In this document: positions 17,844 through 25,601 of the stretch, piece after piece | Numbering within the stretch: the stretch's first letter is position 1 | Layout: the number at the start of each line of letters is the position of its first letter | From: an uncultured Anaeroplasmataceae bacterium | Lineage (GTDB): Bacteria; Bacillota_I; Bacilli_A; Acholeplasmatales; Anaeroplasmataceae | DNA length: 64,000 bases | Assembly (NCBI GenBank): GCA_949840955.1 | Contig: CATKXV010000001.1 | Location: forward strand, 1 to 64,000 | Direction: 5' to 3' | Made by a program: the position numbers and the translations under genes | The notes under the pieces: generated by a model | The model's input: the letters and a program-made list of their open reading frames with translations, nothing else | The model's database searches: none | Told to the model about the DNA's origin: nothing

Positions 17844-18476
17844 ATGGCAAAAGCGGGAAGAAGAAATAAAACAAAATTTATTTTACGTAAGGAACTTATT
17901 ATTTTAGTTTTAGTTTTAATAGCAATGATTGTAACTACAGTATGTTTATCTATTCCATCAGCAACTGAAAAGCGACTAGAAGAATTCAATACTGCAATTA
18001 CTGAGTATAATACAGCAAATAGTACATCCTATTCTACCTTAGGAGAGGATAGTGTTATTCGTAAGGCATCTTTGAAGCAGGTTACAAAGGCTATCGAGGA
18101 TTCAAAGGGAACTGAGGAAGAACCTAAGTATACTTATATATTATATGGTAGTTTAACGAATGCTACAATATGTCAATATTTATCTGCTATAGACACAGAG
18201 GCTCAAAATCGTGAAGTTAAGGTAGTTTATCTTTACTCTTCTGAAAAGGTTGATAAGCAAGAGGATAAAGATGATGCTGACTTCTTAAATGAAATTGACC
18301 AGGATGAAAAAGTATTCAATTCAGATGTATTAGAGGGAATTGATGCTGTTGATTTACTAAAAACTCCAGCTTTATATGTTTATAAAAATGGTGAGCTTAT
18401 ATTTAATTCAGTGACTGTGGAAGAGGATGGTTCCTATAATTGGGAATTAATCATCAATAAGGCTTTTTCAAAATAA
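17844..18476 (+). CDS. Membrane-anchored thioredoxin-fold-like protein without CXXC
   Basis: A 210-aa protein: basic N-terminus, one transmembrane helix (about 18-38) and an extracytoplasmic domain. Residues 93-205 read like a thioredoxin fold: strand YTYILYGS, helix ICQYLSAID, strand VKVVYLYS, then the cis-Pro-like segment TPALYVYKNGELIF. The usual CxxC after the first strand is replaced by SLTNATIC, so it would not be a normal disulfide oxidoreductase. It has its own promoter and lies before argS, a location without obvious functional meaning. The fold assignment is inference from pattern. Confidence 0.5.
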   Translation: MAKAGRRNKTKFILRKELIILVLVLIAMIVTTVCLSIPSATEKRLEEFNTAITEYNTANSTSYSTLGEDSVIRKASLKQVTKAIEDSKGTEEEPKYTYILYGSLTNATICQYLSAIDTEAQNREVKVVYLYSSEKVDKQEDKDDADFLNEIDQDEKVFNSDVLEGIDAVDLLKTPALYVYKNGELIFNSVTVEEDGSYNWELIINKAFSK

Positions 18477-18488
18477 AGAGTTAAAAAG

Positions 18489-18516
18489 AAAGATTGAGAT
18501 GGTAATCTCAGTCTTT
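18489..18516 (+). terminator. Weak hairpin terminator before argS
   Basis: AAAGATTGAGAT (18489-18500) pairs with ATCTCAGTCTTT (18505-18516) with one wobble pair. The following T-tract is short. No T-box features are present. Confidence 0.5.
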
Positions 18517-18539
18517 ATTAATTTTAAAGGAGATTTTCT

Positions 18540-20240
18540 ATGATCGAAACAATTAAGGAACAAATTAAGTTATCATTAGAGAAATTTTATAAAACGAAAT
18601 ATAATCAAGAAATTACAATAGTTGTTGAGGAACCTAAGAATCCAGAATTAGGAGACATATCTATTCCTGTTTTTAGCGTTGTTAAGGCATTAAGAAGACC
18701 TCTACCAGAGATTGTTGCAGAGGCTAAGGATGAAATTCAAAAGGCCTCCGTTGCTATAACATCCATTTCAAATGTTGGCGGCTTTATCAATGCCTGTATT
18801 GATAAAAAGCTTCTAGCAAAGGAGGTACTTACCCAAGTAAAGAATTTGGGAGCAGGGTATGGCTCCTCTGACTTAGGAAAAGGGAAAAGAGTAACGCTAG
18901 ATTATTCCTCCCCCAATATAGCTAAGAGCTTTTCTATTGGACATCTACGGTCAACTATGATTGGAAATTCCTTAAAGCTTATTCTTAATAAATGTGGTTA
19001 TGAGACCTATTCCATCAATTATTTAGGAGATTGGGGTACCCAATTTGGTAAAATGATTGTTGCTTATAAAAAATGGGGCAATTATGAGGATATTCAAAAG
19101 GATCCCATTCGTAAGCTTACGGATTTGTATGTTCGCTTTCATGAGGAAGCAAAGGAAAATCCTTCCTTAGAGGATGAGGCAAGAGAAGCTTTTCGTAAAA
19201 TAGAACTTCAGGATCCAGAATACTTAGAATTATGGAGATGGATTCGGGAGGAGTCCTTAAAGGAATCTCAACAGATTTATGAGCTTCTTGGGGTTCAGTT
19301 TGACTCCTATAATGGAGAAGCCTTTTATAATGATAAAATGGATGTTGTTGTAAAGGAATTAGAGGATAAGCATCTTTTAAAAGAGGATCAAGGGGCTCAA
19401 ATCGTGGATTTAGGAGAAGCAATGCCTCCTGCTTTAATTAAAAGAAGTGATGGTGGATCTCTATATATGACACGGGATTTGGCAGCATTATTTTATCGCA
19501 AAAAAGAATATAGATTCGATCAAATTCTTTATGTTGTTGGAAATGAGCAAAAGCTTCATTTTGCGCAATTAAAGGCGCTCGTAACGAAGATGGGATATGA
19601 TTTCTCAGAAAATGTAGAGCATATCAATTTTGGTCTATATCTTACCGATGGGAAAAAAATGTCCACACGTAAGGGTGGAGTGGTTAAGCTTTATGATGTA
19701 TTGATGAAAGCCATTCATTTAGCATATGAGCTTGTTTCATTGAAAAATCCAAGTTTAGAGAATAAAGAAGAGGTGGCAAAGGCCGTTGGTCTTGCTGCTA
19801 TTGTATTTGCTGATTTAAAAAATCATAGAAGCTTAGATATTGAATTTAATATCGAGCAAGCCGTGAAATTCGAAGGACAAACCGGTCCCTATTTGCAATA
19901 TACTAGTGTGAGAATTGCTTCTATTTTAAAGGAGAAAACCTTTGATTTATCCAAATGTAATATTGAATTATTTGAAAAGCCACATTATTTTGAATTGGTT
20001 CGTCAAATTTCATTATTTCAATCTATTATTGAACGTGCAGCTATTGAAAGGGCACCTAGTGTAATAGCAAAATATTTATTATCCTTAGCACAAAGCTTCA
20101 ATAAATTCTATTCTATAGAAAAAATCAATGTTGAGGAAGAGTCAATACGGAATTCAAATTTTGCTCTTGCTCATGCTACAAGAATCGTTTTAAATGAAGG
20201 TTTAAGACTTTTAGGCATACAATATGTCAACGAAATGTAG
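18540..20240 (+). CDS. argS: Arginyl-tRNA synthetase
   Basis: A 566-aa class I synthetase charging tRNA-Arg. The N-terminal additional domain (about 1-100) recognises the tRNA D-loop. The catalytic core has SSPNIAKSFSIGHLRST (HIGH region as SIGH) and GKKMSTRKGG (KMSK region); the C-terminal DALR anticodon-binding domain is intact. Length is normal. AAAGGAG precedes the ATG. It is preceded by a weak hairpin and followed by the glycosyltransferase gene with its own promoter. Confidence 0.96.
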   Translation: MIETIKEQIKLSLEKFYKTKYNQEITIVVEEPKNPELGDISIPVFSVVKALRRPLPEIVAEAKDEIQKASVAITSISNVGGFINACIDKKLLAKEVLTQVKNLGAGYGSSDLGKGKRVTLDYSSPNIAKSFSIGHLRSTMIGNSLKLILNKCGYETYSINYLGDWGTQFGKMIVAYKKWGNYEDIQKDPIRKLTDLYVRFHEEAKENPSLEDEAREAFRKIELQDPEYLELWRWIREESLKESQQIYELLGVQFDSYNGEAFYNDKMDVVVKELEDKHLLKEDQGAQIVDLGEAMPPALIKRSDGGSLYMTRDLAALFYRKKEYRFDQILYVVGNEQKLHFAQLKALVTKMGYDFSENVEHINFGLYLTDGKKMSTRKGGVVKLYDVLMKAIHLAYELVSLKNPSLENKEEVAKAVGLAAIVFADLKNHRSLDIEFNIEQAVKFEGQTGPYLQYTSVRIASILKEKTFDLSKCNIELFEKPHYFELVRQISLFQSIIERAAIERAPSVIAKYLLSLAQSFNKFYSIEKINVEEESIRNSNFALAHATRIVLNEGLRLLGIQYVNEM

Positions 20241-20248
20241 TTTAAGGC

Positions 20249-20278
20249 TTGCAATTTGATATGGATTTGGTGTAAAAT
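20249..20278 (+). promoter_or_regulatory. Promoter of the glycosyltransferase gene
   Basis: TTGCAA at 20249-20254, an 18-bp spacer, and TAAAAT at 20273-20278. Confidence 0.45.
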
Positions 20279-20324
20279 AATAAAGCACAGCATTCAAAGA
20301 AGAATAATTTAGGGGCAATACATT

Positions 20325-21527
20325 ATGAGAGTAGGTATATTTACCGACCAATTCTATCCATATATCAGTGGTGTGGTCACTTCAATTACAATGTTATATG
20401 AGGGCTTAACAGAATTAGGACATGAGGTATATGTGTTTTCGAGCCTAGATGAAAGAAAAGTTTCAGATAGTGAGGAGATTAAACACTTCAACTTCATAAA
20501 TTTCCCTGGTAAGCCATGGCCATTTAAAGGATTAAAGGATTATAGACTTACGAAGCATCCAAAGAAACATCTTAAAACGATTGCCTCATATCATCTAGAT
20601 ATTATTCATATTCATACGGAATATAGTGCTGCGCGATTGGCTAAATTAGCTGGAAAAAAATTAGGAATTCCCATCGTATATACCTTACATACCTTATATG
20701 AGGATTATATGAAGTATTTATCTCCATTCTTTGATAAGCACTTTCATAATATTATGTTTAAAGTACTAGCAAAGGCCTTTATGGGATCTGCTTCTAAGGC
20801 TTCAGTTATACGAATTGTTCCTACAAAAAAGGTATTAAAGCTAGCACCTAAATACTATATAAAGGGAGATATTCGTGTTATTCCAACAGGAATTGAATTA
20901 TCCCATTTCTATTCAGAGAATTTCACTGAAGAGGAAACACTTAGCTTAAAGGAGCATTTAGGAATTCCAAAGGAAAAATTTATATTTGGATATATAGGAA
21001 GAACCTCTCCTGAAAAGGATATTAAAACGCTCCTAAGAGCCTTTTCAAAATTGCAATATAAGGATAATGCAATTTTGTTAATTGTAGGAGGTGGCCCTCA
21101 ATTATCTGAGCTTATGGAGTATGCTAAGGAATTACAGATTGACCAGCAGGTAATCTTTACTGGCTTTATAGAAAGTGATCATATTCCTTTATATTATCAT
21201 ATTTGTGATATTTTTGTAAATGCTTCTAAATCAGAGACACAGGGATTGACCTATATAGAGTCTTTAGCTTCTTCCTTACCCTTATTAGTGCAAAAGGATG
21301 AATGTATAGAAGAAGTTATTGAAGATTATTATAATGGAATTTATTTTGATGGAGAAGAAGAATTAATAAAAAAAATGGAAGAAATTCAAAAGGCTCCTAC
21401 AACCTTAAATAGTATTAAGGCGAATACAAGAAAATCCTGTGAAAAATTTTCTAAGAAGCATTATGCTATTCATCTTGAAGCAATTTATCAAGCTGCAATA
21501 GAAAAATTTAATAAACAAGGTAAGTAA
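20325..21527 (+). CDS. GT4 glycosyltransferase, probably diacylglycerol glucosyltransferase
   Basis: A 400-aa GT-B fold retaining glycosyltransferase. The N-terminus MRVGIFTDQFYPYISGVVTS is typical of GT4 enzymes that glucosylate diacylglycerol, as in Acholeplasma and streptococcal glycolipid synthases. The E-x7-E motif is ETQGLTYIE near residue 304, and FGYIGRTSPEKD starts the nucleotide-binding half. It has no transmembrane helix and would bind the membrane peripherally. Making membrane glucolipids is the likely role; glycogen-related or other acceptors are less likely but cannot be excluded. Confidence 0.8.
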   Translation: MRVGIFTDQFYPYISGVVTSITMLYEGLTELGHEVYVFSSLDERKVSDSEEIKHFNFINFPGKPWPFKGLKDYRLTKHPKKHLKTIASYHLDIIHIHTEYSAARLAKLAGKKLGIPIVYTLHTLYEDYMKYLSPFFDKHFHNIMFKVLAKAFMGSASKASVIRIVPTKKVLKLAPKYYIKGDIRVIPTGIELSHFYSENFTEEETLSLKEHLGIPKEKFIFGYIGRTSPEKDIKTLLRAFSKLQYKDNAILLIVGGGPQLSELMEYAKELQIDQQVIFTGFIESDHIPLYYHICDIFVNASKSETQGLTYIESLASSLPLLVQKDECIEEVIEDYYNGIYFDGEEELIKKMEEIQKAPTTLNSIKANTRKSCEKFSKKHYAIHLEAIYQAAIEKFNKQGK

Positions 21528-21542
21528 TTACCTTGAATATAT

Positions 21543-21627
21543 GGGGGAGTGATGAAATGGTAGACATAGTTGACTCAAAATCAACCGCCCTAAAAGCGTG
21601 TGGGTTCGAATCCCATCTCCCCTACCA
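21543..21627 (+). tRNA. tRNA-Leu (anticodon CAA)
   Basis: Acceptor 21543-21549 pairs with 21617-21623, with the discriminator A and encoded CCA to 21627. The anticodon stem GTTGA/TCAAC encloses loop CTCAAAA, giving anticodon CAA. A long variable arm (class II) precedes the T arm with loop TTCGAAT. An IS element begins 8 bases downstream. Confidence 0.93.
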
Positions 21628-21690
21628 CCTATACTGAACTTACCCCCATTTATTGGACAAATATGTTACAATAAGTGGAGGTATTTTTTT

Positions 21691-22179
21691 ATGAAAATAA
21701 CAAAAGAACAAAAACTACAAATGGCAAAAGAGCATATAGAGGAAGGAATTCCATTAATAGAACTAGTAAAAAAATATAACTATAATATAACAAATGTTAA
21801 ATATCAATGCGCATTGTATCAAAGATATGGACCAGAAGCTTTTAAAGATAGAGGTATAAAAACATATACAAGAGAAGAAAAATTAGAAGCTATAAAAAGA
21901 AATACAGCAGGAACAAGTATGAGACAGATAGCACTAGAGATGGGACTATCAGATGCATCTATCATACGAGACTGGGTAAGAATGTATGAAGAAAAGGGAG
22001 AGACAGGAATAAAGGATACAAATAGTAGAGCACATTATTTAGTACATGAAGAAAGAATAAATAAGATAGCGCTAGAATCAATGCAAGATAGGATGGAGTA
22101 TTCAGAAGCGGAGAACGAATACCTAAAAAAATTATATTCCCTAATTCTAGAGAGAAGCAAACGATTAAAGAGAAAGTAA
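21691..22179 (+). CDS. IS3-family transposase OrfA (HTH)
   Basis: A 162-aa DNA-binding subunit with two helix-turn-helix modules: EEGIPLIELVKKYNYNITNV and AGTSMRQIALEMGLSDASII. It ends in the leucine-zipper-like segment EAENEYLKKLYSLI. The ATG at 21691 follows GGAGGT with an A/T-rich spacer. The run of seven A at 22125-22131, inside the EYLKKL codons, is a classic slippery site. A -1 shift there enters a frame that stays open into OrfB, producing the OrfAB transposase. Confidence 0.92.
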   Translation: MKITKEQKLQMAKEHIEEGIPLIELVKKYNYNITNVKYQCALYQRYGPEAFKDRGIKTYTREEKLEAIKRNTAGTSMRQIALEMGLSDASIIRDWVRMYEEKGETGIKDTNSRAHYLVHEERINKIALESMQDRMEYSEAENEYLKKLYSLILERSKRLKRK

Positions 22180-22217
22180 AAATTGTTTATGAATTAAGGG
22201 AAAAATATGCATTACCA

Positions 22218-23018
22218 ATGCTTCTCAAAATATCAAGACTATCAAGATCAACATACTTCTATTCATTAAAGAAAATGAACTATAAAGAAGAAAAAGATAA
22301 GGTGCTAGGAGATTTAATAGAAAGAATATATAATGAAAACCATCAAAAATATGGATATATAAGAATAACACAGGAACTAAAAAACAGAGGATATAGTGTA
22401 AATAAAAAGCGAGTAGCAAGGAATCTGTCAGCAATTACGAAGACTAGGCAATATCATTCTTATAAAGGACAAATAGGAAAAATAGTACCGAATATATTAG
22501 AAAGAGATTTTACAACGACAGGACCATATCAAAAACTAGGAACGGACATAACACAGTTTATAACACAATATGGGAAACTATATCTGTCACCAATAATAGA
22601 TTTTCATACAAGAGAAATATTAGCATATGACATATCAACACATCCAAATTTTGAACAAATAAAGCGTATGCTAAAAATGCTTAAAGATAATCATGGGAAT
22701 AAGATAAAAGGAGCGATACTTCATAGTGATCAAGGGTATCAGTATCAAATGAAAGGATATCAAAAAGCCTTAAAAGATTTAGGTATAAAACAGTCTATGT
22801 CAAGAAAAGGGAATTGCTTAGATAATTCTCCAACAGAGAATTTCTTTGGTAGGCTTAAAACAGAAATATATTATGATAAAGAGTATACATACAAATCCTT
22901 AGAAGAACTAAAATGTAATATAGAAAACTATATTGAATACTACAATAATAAAAGAATAGTGATAAAGCTTGGAATGGCGCCAATTGTCTATAGACAATTA
23001 GTTGAAAATAATTTATAA
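22218..23018 (+). CDS. IS3-family transposase OrfB (integrase core)
   Basis: A 266-aa DDE transposase catalytic part, with N-terminal HTH_21 (YNENHQKYGYIRITQELKNRG) and rve integrase core. The acidic triad lies in GTDITQF (first D), HSDQGYQY (second D) and NSPTENFFGRLKTE (E). The reading phase is open back to the A7 slippery site at 22125-22131, so the natural product is probably an OrfAB fusion and not this free ORF. The element looks intact and possibly active. Confidence 0.93.
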   Translation: MLLKISRLSRSTYFYSLKKMNYKEEKDKVLGDLIERIYNENHQKYGYIRITQELKNRGYSVNKKRVARNLSAITKTRQYHSYKGQIGKIVPNILERDFTTTGPYQKLGTDITQFITQYGKLYLSPIIDFHTREILAYDISTHPNFEQIKRMLKMLKDNHGNKIKGAILHSDQGYQYQMKGYQKALKDLGIKQSMSRKGNCLDNSPTENFFGRLKTEIYYDKEYTYKSLEELKCNIENYIEYYNNKRIVIKLGMAPIVYRQLVENNL

Positions 23019-23074
23019 TACTTGTGGGTGTTACAACCCACTGTCCAAATAAATGGGTCAAGTACAAAGAGTAC

Positions 23075-23106
23075 ACAGATAATACGTTGGTATTATCTGT
23101 TTTTTT
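23075..23106 (+). terminator. Terminator, probably the original tRNA-Leu terminator
   Basis: ACAGATAATAC (23075-23085) is perfectly complementary to GTATTATCTGT (23090-23100), 11 bp with loop GTTG and six T. It begins 9 bases after the IS and is probably displaced from tRNA-Leu by the insertion. Confidence 0.85.
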
Positions 23107-23201
23107 ATGCCTAATTTCATTCAAATTTACCAAATCAAATTGAATTAAGCAAAAAATATAATTTTGATAAGCTCCTCTCCAATTATGATATAGAAACTGA
23201 T

Positions 23202-23256
23202 ATAATAAAAGAAGAAAAATTGCAAATGGCAAAAGAGCATTTAGAGGAAGGGATTT
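23202..23256 (+). pseudogene. Remnant of a second IS3 OrfA copy
   Basis: The frame at 23202-23256 reads IIKEEKLQMAKEHLEEGISS, closely matching the N-terminus of the intact OrfA (KITKEQKLQMAKEHIEEGIP), with nearly identical DNA around caaatggcaaaagagcat. Similarity is lost on both sides. It is a fragment of a related older insertion. The rest of 23107-23450 holds A/T-rich DNA with no further gene. Confidence 0.7.
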
Positions 23257-23450
23257 CAAGTATTCTGGAATCTTTTTAATTCTCGAATAATCTCGCCAGT
23301 TTTTTCATCAATCTTTTTATGATTTTAGAAATGTGTTAAAATATTTCATACATATTTCTACTTTTTTCATTTTTTATGCTATAATTATAAATGTTAAGAA
23401 TATTTGTTTGAATGCTTTTTAAAAATAACAGTTTAATTAGGGGGGATATT

Positions 23451-24425
23451 ATGAAAAAAACACAGGAAGCATTAGAATTATCAAGTCAAATTTTAGATAG
23501 TATAGAATTAAATGAAGGCAATATTCAGGCTTTAATATTAAAAGCTTTAAGAGTATGCAGATTAATCAACGATGAAAAAGGTATACGTATTTTTACATTT
23601 GAAGCTTGTGGTTATGAAAGAGATTCTAATGGAAAACTAACAGATGATGCCAAAAGTATAATGGCAATGATAGGTAGAGATTATTATAAAAAAGAAAAAG
23701 AAGTTGTTAAATGTATAGAACCTAGGCTTATTGGAGAACTTGTTGATGAAAAAAATGCCTTAATTGAAAGAATGAAAGTTGCTTCAGATCCTCAGAATTA
23801 TGGTGATAATATGACTCCTTACATGATAAATCTTGCTAAAAATACTCAAGAAAGAGAGCAAATTACAAGGCGAATTAATCATAACAATAATTTTATTAAT
23901 GCAATAAGAGGTTTTTTATATAAATATATATTGAATATTTATACTGCTTTGAATTATGGAAATATAACAGAAAGCATATTTGAAAGTGTTCGTGATAAAG
24001 TTGACTTTAAAATTGCTTCTTTCTGTCCGACAAACATTAAGAGATTTCTATCAGTATATGAAAATTTAACATCTGAGAATAGTGAAGATTGGGCTAATGC
24101 AGTTCATTCGTGTAGAAGAATCATTATTGAATTGTCGAACAAATTGTATCCATCGAAAGAAGCAGATGTGAAAAATAATGCTGGGAAACTAATTAAAGTA
24201 AAGGAAGAAAATTATGTTAATAGATTAATGTTATATATTGAATCTAAATCAACAAGCAAGACGTTTGCCAATATAATTGGTAGTGAACTTGGTTATATCG
24301 GGCAAGTTTTAGATTCAATTACAGATGGTTTGAATAAAGGAACCCATTCAACATATTCCAGAGATGAAGCTAAAAGAGTAGTTGTATATACTTATTTGCT
24401 TATTGGTGATATATTGAATTTATAA
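23451..24425 (+). CDS. AbiTii-like abortive-infection protein
   Basis: A 324-aa protein. Residues 1-60 (ALELSSQILDSIELNEGNIQ, then ALRVCRLINDEKGIRIFTFE and ACGY) match the pattern of the AbiTii domain, found in phage-defence genes. A helical middle follows, then a C-terminal domain (about 195-324) containing WANAVHSCRRIIIELSNKLY and a final GTHSTYSRDEAKRVVVYTYL helix also seen in such proteins. The ATG at 23451 has AGGGGGGAT upstream, so the longer frame is dropped. It is A/T-richer than the housekeeping genes and lies just beyond an IS and a tRNA. The defence role is inference; the mechanism of AbiTii is not established to my knowledge. Confidence 0.65.
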   Translation: MKKTQEALELSSQILDSIELNEGNIQALILKALRVCRLINDEKGIRIFTFEACGYERDSNGKLTDDAKSIMAMIGRDYYKKEKEVVKCIEPRLIGELVDEKNALIERMKVASDPQNYGDNMTPYMINLAKNTQEREQITRRINHNNNFINAIRGFLYKYILNIYTALNYGNITESIFESVRDKVDFKIASFCPTNIKRFLSVYENLTSENSEDWANAVHSCRRIIIELSNKLYPSKEADVKNNAGKLIKVKEENYVNRLMLYIESKSTSKTFANIIGSELGYIGQVLDSITDGLNKGTHSTYSRDEAKRVVVYTYLLIGDILNL

Positions 24426-24480
24426 TGATATATATTTTTAATGTAATTAATTATAAGATAATAAAAAATAGTAGGTAAGC

Positions 24481-24879
24481 TTGATAGAAAATCAATTTAG
24501 TGAGGAATCATTAAAATAGATTATGCTGATTTATTTACTCTTTAAATCTGAAGAACATGAATGGGATAAAATGAGAGAATTAGCAAATAATGATTCAAAT
24601 GAACCCATAATAAAAAAATATTTTTCTTAATTATTTAATAATGACTATAATGTAGAAATATTGCCTTCTAATTCTCATTTTTATAGAGCCATGCAAATAA
24701 GAAAAGGAAATAATTTCACAATTGGGTATTATTAATAGAATTGGAGGAGTTCAAACGGGTGGAATGTTTTATTAGAAAGTGTTTCAGTTCCAAGAAGCAA
24801 ATTAATAACCTTCAAATTTAAAAATGATGTTGAAATAAATATTATTAGTCCAACTACAAAAATAGTGGTTGGATTTTAG
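24481..24879 (+). pseudogene. Decayed gene of unknown family
   Basis: Coding-like sequence continues in one frame from 24481 but is broken by stops at 24517 and 24628 and near 24735. It resumes in a shifted frame to 24879. Segments read LIENQFSEESLK, SEEHEWDKMRELANNDS, SNSHFYRAMQIRKGNNFTI and then WNVLLESVSVPRSKLITFKF. No family is recognised. Its place between AbiTii and a DUF6680-like gene suggests a lost partner of the island. Confidence 0.5.
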
Positions 24880-24937
24880 CTTTATTTTAAAAAATGTGAT
24901 ACAATTAAATAATATTTAGTTGAAGGAGACAAGGAAT

Positions 24938-25474
24938 ATGATTTTAGATATAATAAATATAATTGCAATAATTATAATTCCCATTATTGCTGTCATAATC
25001 GGTTATTGCTTACAAAATAGGAGTGAAAAAAGAAAAGATAAAATGAGAATATTTTCACATTTAATGTCTATTAGAGCATTTAATTATATTGATCAATACT
25101 CTGTAAATATAATTAACTCTGTTCCAATAGTTTTTTATAATGATAAGGAAGTTATAGAAAAATATAACATTTATTTAAAATCACTAAACATCAAGCCCGA
25201 AGATGTGCCACAGAAACAAAAAGAAATAGATGATAATAAAACTAATCTTTTAGTGGCTATGGCAAAAGCATTGGGATATAAAAATATTAATTGGGAATTG
25301 ATTCAAAATCCATATGTACCACAGGGCTTAATAAACGAGAAGAATAATGAAAACTTATTTAAACAATGGCAGTTAGATATTGCTAAAAAATTTTCACAAG
25401 TACCTTACCAAAATAGTGTAAATAATAGTATTAGGATAAAAAAGTCTAAATCAAATCAAAGTAATAAAAGTTAG
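24938..25474 (+). CDS. DUF6680-like membrane-anchored protein
   Basis: A 178-aa protein: a very hydrophobic N-terminal helix (ILDIINIIAIIIIPIIAVII), a basic stop (NRSEKRKDKM), and a cytoplasmic domain with IFSHLMSIRAFNY, INSVPIVFYNDKEVIEKYNI and a later KTNLLVAMAKALGY helix. This matches my recollection of the DUF6680 family, whose function is unknown. The ATG at 24938 is preceded by AAGGAG. The C-terminus is low-complexity (KKSKSNQSNKS). It sits in the same accessory island as AbiTii and the Schlafen-like gene. Confidence 0.55.
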   Translation: MILDIINIIAIIIIPIIAVIIGYCLQNRSEKRKDKMRIFSHLMSIRAFNYIDQYSVNIINSVPIVFYNDKEVIEKYNIYLKSLNIKPEDVPQKQKEIDDNKTNLLVAMAKALGYKNINWELIQNPYVPQGLINEKNNENLFKQWQLDIAKKFSQVPYQNSVNNSIRIKKSKSNQSNKS

Positions 25475-25601
25475 GGTATGCATAATTTAGACAAGAGCTC
25501 GGTTCAATATTGAATTGGGCTTTTATAATTTAATAAAGTATGTCTTCTATACTTAAAATATCCTTTATTTTATGGTATAATCAATATTAGTAGGTGATAG
25601 C

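Larger units (their letters stand above)
21635..23066 (+). mobile_element. IS3-family (IS150-like) insertion sequence
   Basis: A complete element with imperfect inverted ends: TGAACTTACCCCCATTTATT at the left (21635 on) and the reverse complement of 23042-23066 at the right, sharing TG-ACTT, CCCATTTATT and GGACA. It encodes OrfA and OrfB in overlapping phases with a -1 frameshift site. No matching target-site duplication is evident beside the ends, so recombination or decay of flanks is possible. It lies immediately downstream of tRNA-Leu and upstream of what looks like the tRNA terminator. Confidence 0.9.

Noticed and set aside
18477-18539. T-box before argS
   Set aside because: Only a simple hairpin is present. 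The leader is about 60 bases and there is no T-box consensus or antiterminator. The glyS leader likewise shows only a terminator and a promoter.
21635-23066. Target-site duplication of the IS3 element
   Set aside because: Bases just outside the ends (TATAC on the left, AAGAG on the right) do not match, so none is claimed.
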